Counted from the stretch's first letter, positions 1 through 11,799 are shown. The stretch: 52,366 bases of DNA from Seison nebaliae (GCA_023231475.1 JALJEE010000706.1:1-52366); one strand, 5' to 3'. Made by a program: numbers and translations. The notes: generated by a model from the letters alone, not told the origin.

Positions 1-130
1 CATAATTAATTAAAATTAAAATTTAACTATAACCGTATTTTTAATGAACATAATCCTTTTGAATGATCCAAAATTTTGGAGCAATTTAAATGTGAAATAA
101 GAAAATATCTACATGTATTTCCCATACGGA

Positions 131-205
131 GTCTACCAAATGGTCGGTCTACCAAATCTCCGTCTACCAAATAGTCCCGTCTACCAAATGGTTCGTCTAC
201 CAAAT
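131..205. repeat. Short tandem repeat, 16-bp period, core gtctaccaaat
   Basis: The 11-bp core gtctaccaaat occurs exactly five times, at 131, 147, 162, 179 and 195, with 4-6 bp of variable spacer. The period therefore wobbles between 15 and 17 bp. The core is perfectly conserved while the spacers drift, which looks more like repeated binding sites or a mobile-element end than simple slippage. No gene lies within 4 kb downstream. Confidence 0.9.
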
Positions 206-3200
206 GTCGTTTTCCACTAATAACGGTATTGACTTTAAAAAATGCCTTTTAATACAAGTTTTAAAAGTTTCTTCTCAATTTGCTCCATTTTCCTAAATTG
301 CTTCACACGACGGTACAACATATAATTCTTTGGACGAATAAAATATTTTATTATTATTTGACATGTCAAAAAGTTTCCTTTAAGGATAATTTGATGTTGA
401 GCCGTCTAAATATTGATGCATAATATGCAAGGAGAAACTTCATTTGCAGCATTAATGGATCCAATCCAAGTGATGGACAACCTTTCTTTCAACTAGTGGA
501 AAAGTTCTATTTATATATCACTTATGATTTAATGTAATGGAAATTAACAAACTACTATAAAACTTAATATAAAAACTTGTTACATTTATAGAATAAGTTA
601 TAGAATTATAAAATAATAAAGTGAATAAATCAAATCATCTTGAAAAAAAATTAAAAAAGATGGAAGATAATTCAACATTTTTTAAAAATAACAATATTAT
701 ATTTAAGTTTCCATCTAAAGAATGGATTGTGGTTGTCGAGAACAAAAAATTAGGATTAATTTATTTGATCCTTATTTGGATTTTAAGTCTTCGTAATAGT
801 CTAATAGTTAAAATAACTTCATATTTTGTCGATTTGAAATATATAATTTTATTCTAGTTTTATTGATTCTTATGTCTTTAAAATGACATTAATATAAAAT
901 GCATACGTAATAATAATTAACGTAACATTTGTTTCGACATTTCAAATTGTAGATCAAAATTCGGATCTAGTGATCTAGTTTAGTGAATGAAAATTATGAA
1001 ATATCGGAAATAAAGAGAAGGAGAAATTATATCGAGAACACGAAAATATGAGATATAGAAGAAAAATCAGTAAAAATGTGACCTAATGTGTATTAGACAT
1101 GGTTGCTATAATAAAGATTAAAGCATCACACAATATTTGTACTTGCAACATGTTTAATGAAAAATACAGATATTTATACTTTACGGATAATCTATAAATA
1201 TCTTATATAATGAGTTGGTAAGGAGATTTCAATAAAAGTTTCTAAAATTATAATTGATATCAACCACTTTTCGTTCCGCATTATAGTAACAAAGAAAACC
1301 TCTTCTGCCAGTAGTTAAAATTTAAAATGGAAAATGATATATGAGAATGTAAGATATGTTATAGAAGGATGATAAATTGTACCGACAACCTATTAATTTC
1401 TTCGTTCTGCTTCTATGTCAAGGGGAAGAGATTAATTGAACATAAATGTGATGAAGCAATTCTAGTCCCAATATATTGACAGAAAAATAGATGAAAAAGA
1501 TATCAAGTTCACATTGGAGAAAATGAAATACTCTTCAAAATCCCTCATTATAAAAAATAATAGAAGATGTTATTTACATGATTAAATGTTTGTTGATTGC
1601 TTCCTGTTTTGAGAATGTTATAATTGTAAATAAAATGTGTCGTCGAAGGAATATGGTCAAAGTAAGAGGATGCTCTAAAGATACAATTTCTAATTACAAT
1701 AAAATACCGAAAGAATTATAAGTAACAACATCAACCCCCACCATACTGAGATTACAACTGAAGAAATTTGGTCTTCTAAAAAAATTAATATTTTTTTCAT
1801 TTCATATTGCCAAAAGTATTCATCTTATTGGTTCCCAACGGAGTAAAAAAAATTATTTTAGATTTGTTTTTAATCTCTCCAATCTCGATTTTTGGTTGTA
1901 GTTGTCCAGTTTATATTTCCTTGTGAAAGTTCATTATTTTTCTATTTCAAAATTTCCTATACGACACACAAAAACAAAATAGTTTCATTATCTAACAATT
2001 TGGAAGATTATTTTATAAAGTTCTGGTTCCATCGATAACATCTGTCGATAACATGTAGATATATTTCTTAAATTTCTTTTCCGTTAAAAGGAGATGTATT
2101 AACGAAATGATCTTTTCATTCAAAAAATAACTTAAAATTAGTAACTTATCCCCATGGAAAAAGTTATGCGATGGAACTATAATATTTTCCTTATCCTAAT
2201 CGTCATATGAAGGTATAATCTAATTTAGACATCATTTCAGGACGAATTCATCACAAGAAGTAGAAATGTACGGTATTGTATGAAATTGGAAAATCTTCAG
2301 CGAACATGGATTATTATGGATCGGAATGTTCTACCATTGATTAGGAAGGGTTAGCGGGAAAATAATATGTTTTTCATTATTGCTGGATAATTAATCTCTA
2401 CGGAATCACATTTAATATTTAAAATATTTATAATATCTTAATTAGTCTTTTGAGCACACTAATAGCTGTTATATATAAGTTATAGTGTATACGTATAACA
2501 TAAAAGATTATGCAATCCAATTAACAATTTCTATCAAAAATTTCATCTTGTAAGATATATCGGTTGTTATATCCATATCACGATACCATTTAATATAATT
2601 TTAATCTGTGTAATGAAAGGTTTGGTAAAATTAAAAAGAAAAAAGCATGCAATATTTTTAAAGAACCAAAATTTGTCTTCGTATCGGCAATATTGTCGTT
2701 TTAATCTGAGCAATTAATCAGAAATAGAAGTAAAAATGGGATCGACCTCTGAATACGGTATTGGTCAAATGCTATCTCTAAAAATAGAGGAAGATTTACA
2801 GTTTTACATATTGTTCATTTGTAGAGAAGTAGATTCTAAGTAGATGATTAAATTATTTGAATCAGATAGATGAGAACAGATGAAAACTGGTTAAAGTAGA
2901 AGAAGTGAAAACAAGTTAACAAGTCGCGACTAACCTGCATGATTCCATTCATTTCTCTTATTATCTCCAATCGTTGCCGTCCCACTCCAAGGGTGCTGTG
3001 TTCGTCGAATCATACCACAAGGAATTATACCTGCAAGCACTACTGTACGACAACAAGTAGTTCTTCTCAATGCTTCTATTACGTTTTTGAATACCGGTCT
3101 TTCCTCCCCAGAGCACTTACGTTGCGTTGCCCAATGTTCATCTACCACTATTTGTCATTGTCTCCAATTTTCCTGTCCCACAATTTCTAACTTCTCATCC

Positions 3201-4360
3201 ATTTTTCATCTTAAGAGTTGAGTATCTCATTGTTGGCAAATCGTTCGCAAAAATCATTCCTCAGTCCATCGTGAATCTCATCTAAAATCACGGAAAGCTT
3301 TTTGTAGAGCCGTGAGAAAATGCGTCAGGGATCATTTTTATGGCAGATTCTACGATCCATGTCTTTCTTCTCATCCTACGAATATTTTCGAATAACTAAT
3401 CGTTTCTCCAATTCACCGACATGCTCTATTTCTGTCGACTCCTTTGCGGAATACTTCGGCTCATATATGTTCGGCAACTCTATTGTACTTTTTCGAGGGA
3501 CATATCGATATACAGTCATTTTCCTCATCGGCTCTCAATCGTTTTTGAAACAAATTCCGCACGATTTATTTCTCGTTTTCTCCCAAAAAAAAATAAATTC
3601 GTTCCGTTGAAGATTCGTCTTTCATTTTTCAGGAGTCTAGTGCTACCACTGTACTCCCTGGAAATAATTTTTTATTTATTGGAAAATTATTATCGTCGGC
3701 TCATTATGAGAATGATGAGCTGCTTTCATAGATGTAACCGTTCACTTCTATTCGCTACAGTGAATTTCTTACCACTTCCCATTCTTATGTGCCGTCGTAT
3801 TTTTTCACTTATCGATAAATTTAATAATTCCGATCTACTCGTCTGTCATCCTTCCGTAATTTACCCTTTTCACACCCATTCCGTTTTCATATACATTATC
3901 GGATATTATGGGTTATCTCGAGACATTTCTCTTACCAATTTCAAGTATTTTATTTCCACATATGATTTAACTTCCTCACTTCAATCGGTCGTGATTCCCT
4001 GGATCAATTACGATTTTTTATTGATACCGAGGAACACAATAATTCCTTACCACAATTATTTTTAGAATCGGAATTAAAAAATTTGAATGAACTATAATTT
4101 CTGGTGAGAAAATTCTCATTTATCTAGAGAATCTCAATTGAACTAGAGAAAAAACTTTTCTAATTTTGTACGAGTGATATATTGTCTTTGTGAACTTTCG
4201 GTGACATTTCTCCTCCATTCACTAGTAATTTATATGTATAGTTTCCATACATTGTTGAGATTATTTCGATATATAATAAAAATGTTGGTCGGTGGTAGTA
4301 AAAACGACGGAATAATTATTTAATTCAAATATTTCTTATTCGTTTTTCCATCTTTCACTG
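206..4360. other. Long stretch with no convincing gene
   Basis: Positions 206 to about 2,900 are strongly AT-rich with no long ORF and no recognisable protein. Positions 2,930-4,065 are less AT-rich and hold overlapping open frames on both strands, including a 214-codon plus-strand ORF at 3421-4065 and a 72-codon minus-strand frame at 2930-3148. None of the translations resembles a known family, and open frames on both strands suggest decayed coding or mobile DNA rather than an intact gene. Confidence 0.5.
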
Positions 4361-4843
4361 ATGGGTAATCGGAATAGTCGAGTAGTGTGCAAAGAAGTAG
4401 TTCAGCAACCGACAGCAACCGATTCTAATGAAGTTATACGAGAAGAGAAAGTAAATAATGGGGACGTCAAAACGGAATATTCAAATGAAGATGATGATAA
4501 ATTAAAATTTGAGCATGATAATGAAGGTATATTATTAAGGAAATCATCGGAGAAGAAGAAGAAAATCAAGAAAACTTTGAAGAATACGAGAAAGTCTCCT
4601 GTATATCGATTGGTCACTACTACGACAGGCTTATCTCGAATGTTTCCAATTCCCAACTATGGAAATGGTGAGGAGTGTGAGAAATCGAGGAAGAAGAAGA
4701 AAAAAGTGATGAGAAGAAATAAGAAAAATAGTTTGGCAACAAATTTTCGTTCAAAATATTTTGAGAATAAGCAATCGATCGATTATTCTTATTCATATCA
4801 TTCGAACGAAGCCGACCCCAGTCGTGTCTCATGCGCATTATAG
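4361..4843 (+). CDS. Lysine-rich basic protein with N-terminal myristoylation-type motif
   Basis: A single-exon ORF of 160 residues starting with ATG. The protein begins MGNRNSRVVC: Gly2 followed by Ser6 matches the N-myristoylation pattern, and Cys10 could be palmitoylated. The rest is highly charged, with lysine blocks near residues 65-75 and 110-125 separated by a less charged stretch around RLVTTTTGLSRMFPIP. I do not recognise the family. By inference it could be an acylated peripheral membrane protein whose basic patches bind acidic lipid. It ends 28 bp before the stop of the convergent 6-phosphogluconolactonase gene. A 3' intron cannot be excluded. Confidence 0.55.
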   Translation: MGNRNSRVVCKEVVQQPTATDSNEVIREEKVNNGDVKTEYSNEDDDKLKFEHDNEGILLRKSSEKKKKIKKTLKNTRKSPVYRLVTTTTGLSRMFPIPNYGNGEECEKSRKKKKKVMRRNKKNSLATNFRSKYFENKQSIDYSYSYHSNEADPSRVSCAL

Positions 4844-4871
4844 CAGACAATTAGTAAGTTCGAAATCTTTT

Positions 4872-5795
4872 TTATTTAATAAAATACCAGTTTACATGAT
4901 CGCCATTAATCATTCCAATAGGTAATTTCGGTTCTTCCGAATTTTTAATTTTCTGCAAAAAAATTTATAGCCTCAACAATTGCTCGAATGAAAAGGAAAC
5001 TTTATAAATTGCTTTTTTTTCTTCTGTGGCCTTGGCCAGTACCCCCACAACAGAACATTCGTCCAATGCCGATAAAGTGAAAGTAATTCGTTGTGGTGGA
5101 GGTTTCGGCGAATTCTCCACGTAGCCGAACCAATTTGCTAGCTAATTAATGAATATTTTTTAAATAAACTCAAACGCCAAGTAAAATTAACTGAAGAAAT
5201 TTTATGATTTGGAAAAATACTACAGGTATGTCCGTCAGGTCCATAACCAAGAAATGCCACATCCAAACTATAAAGACAAATGAGGAAAGTTTAGAAGTTT
5301 TAGAAATCTCCAAATATTTAACGTCGGCTTATCAGTTTTCAAGTTTTCACAAAGTCTAGTCCGAAAATTTTTTTCGGCGGCTTGAACATCTTATCGATTG
5401 ATAGTAGAAAAATAAAATGAACTGGAGGAGAAGAACTTGTAATAGAAGGATCGATATGGATTAATTGTTCATGAAAAAATATATGTTGTTTTGATATCAA
5501 TTGATCATAATATGGCTGGTAATTAAAAAAAGATTTATCTGTACTTATTCGTTCGTCACAAGTTGTTATGAAACAATTCTTTGGAAGAATGTCTCGACAA
5601 TGGGAAAGTATATCACATGTCGATTGGACTATACTCCCACCTAATTAATCGGATATAATACTAAATTGTTCGATTGAAAAACTAACCTGAAACTCCGATA
5701 AGGAAATAAGATTTCTTTAATTTTCTATTCAATTCTACAGCAATTTCTATCATTCCTTTACATTTCGTCAATAACTCTTCATTAGACACATCCAT
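4872..5795 (-). CDS. PGLS: 6-phosphogluconolactonase, six exons
   Basis: Hydrolyses 6-phosphogluconolactone in the oxidative pentose phosphate pathway (cytosol). The gene is in small exons: 5687-5795, 5437-5640, 5323-5389, 5192-5267, 5001-5141 and 4872-4952. Joined, they give 225 residues with no frame break; human PGLS has 258. Family signatures appear in order: VSGGSIVQS for the phosphosugar-binding SGGS motif, CDERIS for the DER motif, FLGYGPDGHTCSIFP for the lactonase GxGxDGHTxSxFP motif, and SPKPPPQRITFTL near the C-terminus. All four catalytic landmarks are present. Introns are 47-55 bp and all five begin GTT. The start is the first ATG of exon 1 (MDVSNEELL). The conserved motifs falling across spliced exons support the whole model. 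Confidence 0.93.
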
Positions 5796-6297
5796 TTCTC
5801 CCAATTTTTGTTGACTGACAATTTTTGTGAGAACGAGAAGGAGAAAAGGAATTTTCTACTTTGATTAATCGACTTAACTTTTAAACGACTCCTATTATAA
5901 CATTTATTCCTTTAATTATTGTTATCAGAACAATCGATTATTGATCCTTTTAGAAAGTGTTTATGTCACAATATTTTTTAGGTAGGAAACTATTTTCAGG
6001 AAACTACAAAAGGAATTTACAATAAATTTACAATTATTTACTTATTATTAGTACCATAATTATGTTTTATTCGTTTCAAGAAATTTATTATGAAACAATA
6101 AAAATGTTTCTTCAAAAATAACCTTTTGTGTTCAGTCATTAATATTATAACCAAAATAACAATAAATGAAAACAAAACTAGAAATTAGAGAAATGACTCA
6201 TTCTCATGTCAATGATATAATGGTGAAAAGAACAAGAACTCTTTCAACTTGAACTTCAATTAGAGAATGATTTAAGAGATTATTCTCAGATTGGAAT
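5796..6297. other. Intergenic, AT-rich
   Basis: Lies between the 5' end of the PGLS gene and the 3' end of the EXOC3 gene, both on the minus strand. No ORF, RNA gene or repeat is visible. It must contain the PGLS promoter and the EXOC3 polyadenylation region. Confidence 0.6.
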
Positions 6298-8586
6298 CTA
6301 GTCCATTTCGCTAAGTTTTGCCATTAAACTGAAAATTCCGTTTGCCGATTGTGTATATTTCATAGTTTGATAGATAATAATAAGAGATTTAAGTTCCGAT
6401 TGTGATGTATCATTCCGTATACTTAGTACATTCTTTAATTGTCCAATTTGTATGTCCTGGTAATCATTGATGAACGGTTCCAAATAGAATCTAATTTTAC
6501 TTTTGCTACATTCCAAAATTTGGGCAACATATCCAATTGCATTCAATGGATAAAATTCCTGTTGAATATTCAAAGAACTGCTGATATAATTGAACAAGGC
6601 GTACAATTCATCCATTTCTAGAATTAACCGTTCGGCAATTAATTTTCTGGATTTGTGACAATATGGTTTGTAGTGACAATGACAGAAATTGTAGAGATAA
6701 CGTATCACAATATGCTTCTTCCAAATATCAATCAAATCGATCTTAATCTTCGAATGTAATTTTTCGAAATCTTCGAAATTCTTTTCCGTTTCTTGCACAA
6801 TCTTCCAAATAGGCGACTGGAAATCATTAGTAATGTTAACGATATTCTTATGAGTTAACTTCGAAGTTTCATTCAACCATTGTTTCGAACCGATTGATTC
6901 GAACGTTTTCGTCAGATTTTTCGCTATTTCATTTATCAGATAATCTAAAAGATTCAAATAAAGTTTCTGTGATTGATTGAGAATTCGTTCATAATATTCA
7001 TTTAATTGAGATATTGTCATTTTACCTCGAAAATTGTTGATTGTAGATAAAATATATTTTTCAAAAATAATAATTATATTCGCTCTCAAATAACGATTAT
7101 TATTCGTCAACATTACTAATTGATAAGAATAATTTCTATTTTCATTCTTCTTAATGATTTTTTTATGATACTGATAAACGGCATGTGTCAGTTTCTGTAA
7201 GAATTCTTTGAGAACTTCTAATATTATGAGGAAGATATCATAGAATTGAGTTGTTGAAACGGATTGACATAAATTGATATTGTACTGAATCAATTGGAGA
7301 ATGACCACTGAGAAAGTGACATTGAAATTTGTGAAATTCTGATTAACTTTCTTCCATTCATCAATTTCGTGAACAAGTAAATTTTTCAATCGATCTTCCA
7401 ATTTCTCCTTTAAATTCTCTTTGAATTTTTTATAAATTTCAATTTGTGTTTCTTCTGATAAGATCAGTTGTAATGAGTGGATAAAATCATTGGAATAAAA
7501 TTTATGAAGTTGTTGGAACGTTTCCAGTTGTTTATAGACGTTGTCTTTACATCTTAAAAGAAGAATATCTTCATTGGATGGAAGTTTCTGATGGAAATCT
7601 TCGAAATATTCGTGAAGTGATTTGAAGAAATGGGTAAGCCAAACTTCAGCAATATTGTACGACGGAGGGAAACAATATGACAAATGGAAATTGACCATGC
7701 GAAAATCTTTGACGAATTGAAGATGTAGATTATCGAAAACAAGTGAACTATTCATCCGTCCACTTGACGTATATTTCCAAATGATATCGTCTATTCGTTT
7801 TTCGATGACCGATTTGAAGATTAAGTTGTAGTTCTTTCGGAAATGTTTCGGTCGTTGAATTTCGGCGATTTGTTTGCCCTTTAATTTCTTCTCCCAATAT
7901 TCATCCATAATCTCTTCCCTTTCAATGATACGGAGAATTGTAACGATGAGTTCTGGTTTCGATTTGGCTATCAGGAAAATCTTTTGGAAATGATATTTCA
8001 TCTTGTCATGTAACTCCTGAACTTGTTGGTGATATTTAACAAAGAAAATTTGAATTTCTACGATTTTTCGTGAATTATTCGTTGACGATGTTCCATGTAA
8101 TCGCCAAAAGAGTGTGTTCTGAATATTTTCTAGACAACATAAATGTTTGTGAGACACCAGAAAATTTCCATTGATTAATTGTTCTTCGATCTCTTTAAAG
8201 AAGTTTTGGTATGATAACAAATAATGATAGATTTGATAATTAATTCGTTCTCCTAAATAATTATTGAGTTCCGTATTGAGACCAGATAATTGTGCGATCG
8301 GTTCTTTGTTCAATTGAATTTTATTACAAATGAAATTGTTGACATTTCCCACTTTGTCTAATTCTTTTTTGCACTTATCTAAAATTGTTCTACTTTTACT
8401 GATATTGTTCAACGTTTGTTGAACAGAATCTTTCAGAGATTGATCGTACGATTCTTTTCGATATTTATACTTTTCATAAATTATATTGAACTCGTTCTCA
8501 TTCAATGATTTACTGAAAATGGAACATAGTTCAATCTTGGCATTCTGACAAGCATAATCTATACGTTTCAAAGATCTGTCGTACAT
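6298..8586 (-). CDS. EXOC3: Exocyst complex component 3 (Sec6)
   Basis: A single 762-residue ORF, about the length of vertebrate EXOC3 (roughly 745-756). Sec6 is one of the eight exocyst subunits that tether secretory vesicles to the plasma membrane before SNARE-driven fusion. Recognition rests on family landmarks. The N-terminal helical region contains QLSGLNTELNNYL. The central block VTILRIIEREE matches VVRIIEREE of animal Sec6 and is followed by the RPK..RKNY segment. LSYCFPPSYNI matches QCFPPHYEI. The C-terminal block LKNVLSIRNDTSQSELKSL matches the conserved Sec6 C-terminal LLAVRGD motif. The protein is helical throughout and Asn/Lys/Ile-rich, in line with base composition. The ATG is followed by an open frame to the stop with no need for introns, unusual beside its intron-rich neighbours. 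Confidence 0.88.
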   Translation of the reverse strand: MYDRSLKRIDYACQNAKIELCSIFSKSLNENEFNIIYEKYKYRKESYDQSLKDSVQQTLNNISKSRTILDKCKKELDKVGNVNNFICNKIQLNKEPIAQLSGLNTELNNYLGERINYQIYHYLLSYQNFFKEIEEQLINGNFLVSHKHLCCLENIQNTLFWRLHGTSSTNNSRKIVEIQIFFVKYHQQVQELHDKMKYHFQKIFLIAKSKPELIVTILRIIEREEIMDEYWEKKLKGKQIAEIQRPKHFRKNYNLIFKSVIEKRIDDIIWKYTSSGRMNSSLVFDNLHLQFVKDFRMVNFHLSYCFPPSYNIAEVWLTHFFKSLHEYFEDFHQKLPSNEDILLLRCKDNVYKQLETFQQLHKFYSNDFIHSLQLILSEETQIEIYKKFKENLKEKLEDRLKNLLVHEIDEWKKVNQNFTNFNVTFSVVILQLIQYNINLCQSVSTTQFYDIFLIILEVLKEFLQKLTHAVYQYHKKIIKKNENRNYSYQLVMLTNNNRYLRANIIIIFEKYILSTINNFRGKMTISQLNEYYERILNQSQKLYLNLLDYLINEIAKNLTKTFESIGSKQWLNETSKLTHKNIVNITNDFQSPIWKIVQETEKNFEDFEKLHSKIKIDLIDIWKKHIVIRYLYNFCHCHYKPYCHKSRKLIAERLILEMDELYALFNYISSSLNIQQEFYPLNAIGYVAQILECSKSKIRFYLEPFINDYQDIQIGQLKNVLSIRNDTSQSELKSLIIIYQTMKYTQSANGIFSLMAKLSEMD

Positions 8587-8827
8587 TCTTTTTATTTTAT
8601 GAATCTCTTCTAATTTAGAATTCTCAACAGAACTACAAACATTTTAAAGAAAAAAAATTTAATAAAATAATAATTCATTTACACGTCATGAAAATCTATA
8701 AGAGATGCTCCTGTTTACACGTCATCTTTAAATTGACAAATCAAAATTGACTCACATGAAAGTCAGATATAAATGTTTTTAGCAATTATTTTTCATTTTA
8801 CTTAACGTTAATTTAGATTTCGAACAA

Positions 8828-9930
8828 TTATTGAGAATTATTTTTTGGCAACGAAGGCTTTTGAGATTTTTTTGTAGATTTTGCACAGTTTTTGGCTGTT
8901 TTTCTGCCAGTAATTTTTTTTTTTCGGAAAAGACATAATTGAAGAAAGAAGATCGATGCCATCACAGTCGTGAAAGAAAAAAATATGAAGATGAATAACA
9001 GATACGGTTTAAATTTGTTATGATGTAGCCACGGACGTCCCTTGAAATTTATGGAAGAAATTTTAAATTTATTATTTTGTTGGACTAACCTCAAAACCGG
9101 AATAAATCTTGCGGGACTTGCTAAATAATCCGAATAAAACGAAATTAGAGATATGAAATACAAACATTGATTTTTCTTTCAAGTTAAATGGTTCAGCAAA
9201 AGTTTCATTATCTATTTTTTCTTCAGTTTCTTCCAGTTCAGCTATCGCTGCGTCATGTGAAATCCTCGAACGTTTTGATATATCTTTCCTAATATATTTA
9301 ATTTAATTTAAATTTTTCTGAATGAGAAATTTTCTCAAGAATTAAATTAACCAAATAGGAAATTCCTTTTTCAAAATTATATTGCCCCATGCATCCATCG
9401 AATTCAGACCATAATCAGATGGTATTAATTTATCACGGTTTGGATTTTGAAAAATTATCTCACTAATGTTAACTATTTCCGTAGGCAAGTTCTTCACGTA
9501 TCTAAATGATCTTTTGTATTGAAAGTAGTAAGAGATTATTCAGAAATAACATGTGATATTCATTCTCGATCATTTTTATCTTGAGGAAAGCCTAAGGACG
9601 AGAATTGTTGTATATGGTCGTTTAAAAAAAATTAAAGAAACTAAACGTCCCATACTTTGGATAGGTTCATTACTACGTCTTCAATGTAACGATAAACAAT
9701 AACAACCGTTCTAAAAATCTTAAATTGTTCTATCTAATGATTTTTATTATGAACTTTTTGTGAAGGTCGATATGAAATTTCTCTGTCAAATCTTTATTTT
9801 TAGCATAACTTCTTACCATATGACCAAGTAGGGGAGAAGTCATTTCTCCTAGGACATAATTGTAGAACTGAATGATCACATGTGTAAGAGTTGAAAGATT
9901 TGTTAGGAAGAATAACTTGAAAAAAGAGAC
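8828..9930 (-). CDS. Putative multi-exon membrane protein (incomplete model)
   Basis: Several short minus-strand exons can be suggested. A 3' terminal exon at 8828-9042 encodes GRPWLHHNKFKPY, then a roughly 20-residue hydrophobic segment and a lysine-rich tail. The exon before it, about 9091-9290, includes a hydrophobic stretch beginning SMFVFHISNFVLFG. Further upstream are stretches beginning LPTEIVNISEIIF (about 9360-9505) and LTNLSTLTHVIIQF (about 9820-9915). I could not fix every junction or find the start codon. At least three hydrophobic segments suggest a polytopic membrane protein. I considered a TLC-domain protein and the C-terminal end of a P-type ATPase, but neither is supported by a signature motif. 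Confidence 0.35.
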
Positions 9931-9960
9931 ATTCGTTTGTTTTGACCAAAAACTAAAAAA

Positions 9961-10176
9961 TTATTTCCAATTATAACATTTAGTAAAAAGAACATCTTCT
10001 TCGCAATTATCGTACATATGGACATGCATAACAAGTCTCAAAGGATCTTCTTCGAAACATCGATAAATGAAACATTGTTCTTCTATGACGAATGTGTAGT
10101 TTTTAAGAAAATTAGAAGTTACCAAATTGAAATCTAAAAAAAAATGAATCAAAAGAAAGAATTTTAAATTAAACAT
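9961..10176 (-). CDS. Small secreted cysteine-containing protein
   Basis: A 71-residue ORF beginning with ATG. Residues 1-21 form a typical signal peptide, a hydrophobic core rich in Phe, Leu and Ile ending in NLVTS. The mature part of about 50 residues holds four cysteines, enough for two disulphides, in a mainly acidic sequence. No family is recognised. It could be a complete small secreted peptide or the first exon of the larger secreted or membrane gene downstream on the same strand. An N-glycosylation sequon (NYT) follows the signal peptide. Confidence 0.45.
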   Translation of the reverse strand: MFNLKFFLLIHFFLDFNLVTSNFLKNYTFVIEEQCFIYRCFEEDPLRLVMHVHMYDNCEEDVLFTKCYNWK

Positions 10177-10576
10177 CTCTCTCTATCCAATGATTCCTAC
10201 TAACACGATAATATATCTGTGTTTTCTCTTAAGATTTAATCATCTCCTAAAACATCAAATTTCCAATTATTTTATTTTAATAAATTATTTGTAACCATTC
10301 CCAATAAAGAATCAAGAACAAGAAAAGTTTTCAATTAAAATCAAGAAAATGACGTCTTATGTTGGTAGAAAGTGAAACGTGTTACATAAAAGAGAGGTTA
10401 GTAAGAAATTATATTATAAAAAAATGTTAAATTTTAAGATTATTGAATTCTTTTCTTTTTTGGGAGGTTAAAATTTCGAGTCTTTAGAATCAGAACAACG
10501 GAATCGGAATATCCGGTCCCGAACAGAATATCGGTACATTATATATATAAGAGATAGAAATTGAATTAAATTCTTT

Positions 10577-11395
10577 TCAATTTGCAAAAAGTACAATTTT
10601 CAATTGATCAAACTTTATGTGAATTGTTTTTCCCAACATCAAAATATATTTATCATATCGTTTGAATAATGGACGATTTGAGAACCAGAAACCAAACCCT
10701 TTCGATATAGATCTGCTAAATTTGGAAGATAATTGACGATTTGCCCAAGTAAGACCAGTCCAATTCCACAACGCTTCTCCTTGTTTGCTAATAGGTGTCG
10801 TTTTTAATTTATACTTATCAGCACAACTAACATCAGTGTGAAGCTTAAAATAAAGTTCCCCAATTGTTTTATCTTCTTTTTGTAGCATGAGACCCATTCG
10901 TAACTCCTTATATTTGAAAAGTAAACTCCCTAAATATTTGAGACCAATGAAGAAGTCCTTCGAACCTTTTCGAAAACCTTTTCGATAACTATTTAACGAT
11001 ACGTTCATTCGAGTAGAATACCAAGCAAATACTTCGCCTTCCTCTAAATTAATAGAATCCAATTGTTCTGGTCGTGATCGAAGTAAGAATGGATATTCTT
11101 GCATCATACACTCTTTCATATATATGATTACTGAATTATTTCGAATATTAAAAAAATTGTTCAAATCATTTTCGTACGATGTCGAATAAAGCAAATAAGA
11201 ACTAGTTCTGTTTGAAATTACCTGATAACCAACACATGTCGAATTTTGTGCGCACTTTGAACTTACTTGGGCTAGATATCGTGAATAGCAATTCCTGTTC
11301 TCCACGTTAGAATAATGAAAATCGAAGACTGTTTTCGTTGTTATATAAGACAAATTGACAAATAATAACTGAAGTATGATCCAATAGTGAAACAT
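10577..11395 (-). CDS. Secreted protein of unknown family, possible apple/PAN-like N-terminus
   Basis: About 272 residues from the ATG at 11395 (MFHYWIILQLLFVNLSYITT). The open frame continues a little upstream but has no earlier ATG. The first 20 residues look like a signal peptide. The next about 80 residues contain spaced cysteines in a CYSRY...SKCAQNSTCVGYQV arrangement, reminiscent of PAN/apple domains, where a Cys-x(n)-Cys-xGY pattern is common. The C-terminal half has few cysteines and several N-glycosylation sequons. No enzyme motif is seen. Assignment as an extracellular glycoprotein is inference; the PAN suggestion is tentative. Confidence 0.5.
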   Translation of the reverse strand: MFHYWIILQLLFVNLSYITTKTVFDFHYSNVENRNCYSRYLAQVSSKCAQNSTCVGYQVISNRTSSYLLYSTSYENDLNNFFNIRNNSVIIYMKECMMQEYPFLLRSRPEQLDSINLEEGEVFAWYSTRMNVSLNSYRKGFRKGSKDFFIGLKYLGSLLFKYKELRMGLMLQKEDKTIGELYFKLHTDVSCADKYKLKTTPISKQGEALWNWTGLTWANRQLSSKFSRSISKGFGFWFSNRPLFKRYDKYILMLGKTIHIKFDQLKIVLFAN

Positions 11396-11799
11396 TTTGC
11401 AAGAAAAAAACTTATTGAACTTCAATTTTTATTTAAATTTTTCATTTACGTTTTTTGAAGTATAACAATGTCTGAAAAAGTTAATTAGATTTAATGGTGT
11501 TGTTTTTCCGTTGGACACTTATCAAAGTTTTATATTCGACGTGTTAAGGCACTTAAGTGCTCCATTTATCCATCTGTATTATTACTAATCGATTACCAAA
11601 AGACATTTTTTTAATTTGTTCTTGAAGTTGTTCTTGTTCTTAACAAAAGATTTAATGACTAAAACAAATCGATAATCAAATAACTCTACGTCCTACGCCT
11701 ATATTAATTCAATCTACTAATATAATAATATATGAAAAATTTAAAACAGTATGCCGATTCGCGGACAATTCTCAACCTTTCCATTTTACTATCAATAAA

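Noticed and set aside
621-857. 78-codon ORF starting GTG
   Set aside because: No ATG start, AT-driven Lys/Asn/Ile composition, no family resemblance.
8828-9930. Assignment of the spliced membrane protein to TLC-domain or P5 ATPase families
   Set aside because: Only hydrophobic texture matches; no signature motif (no DKTG, no TLC His) is present.
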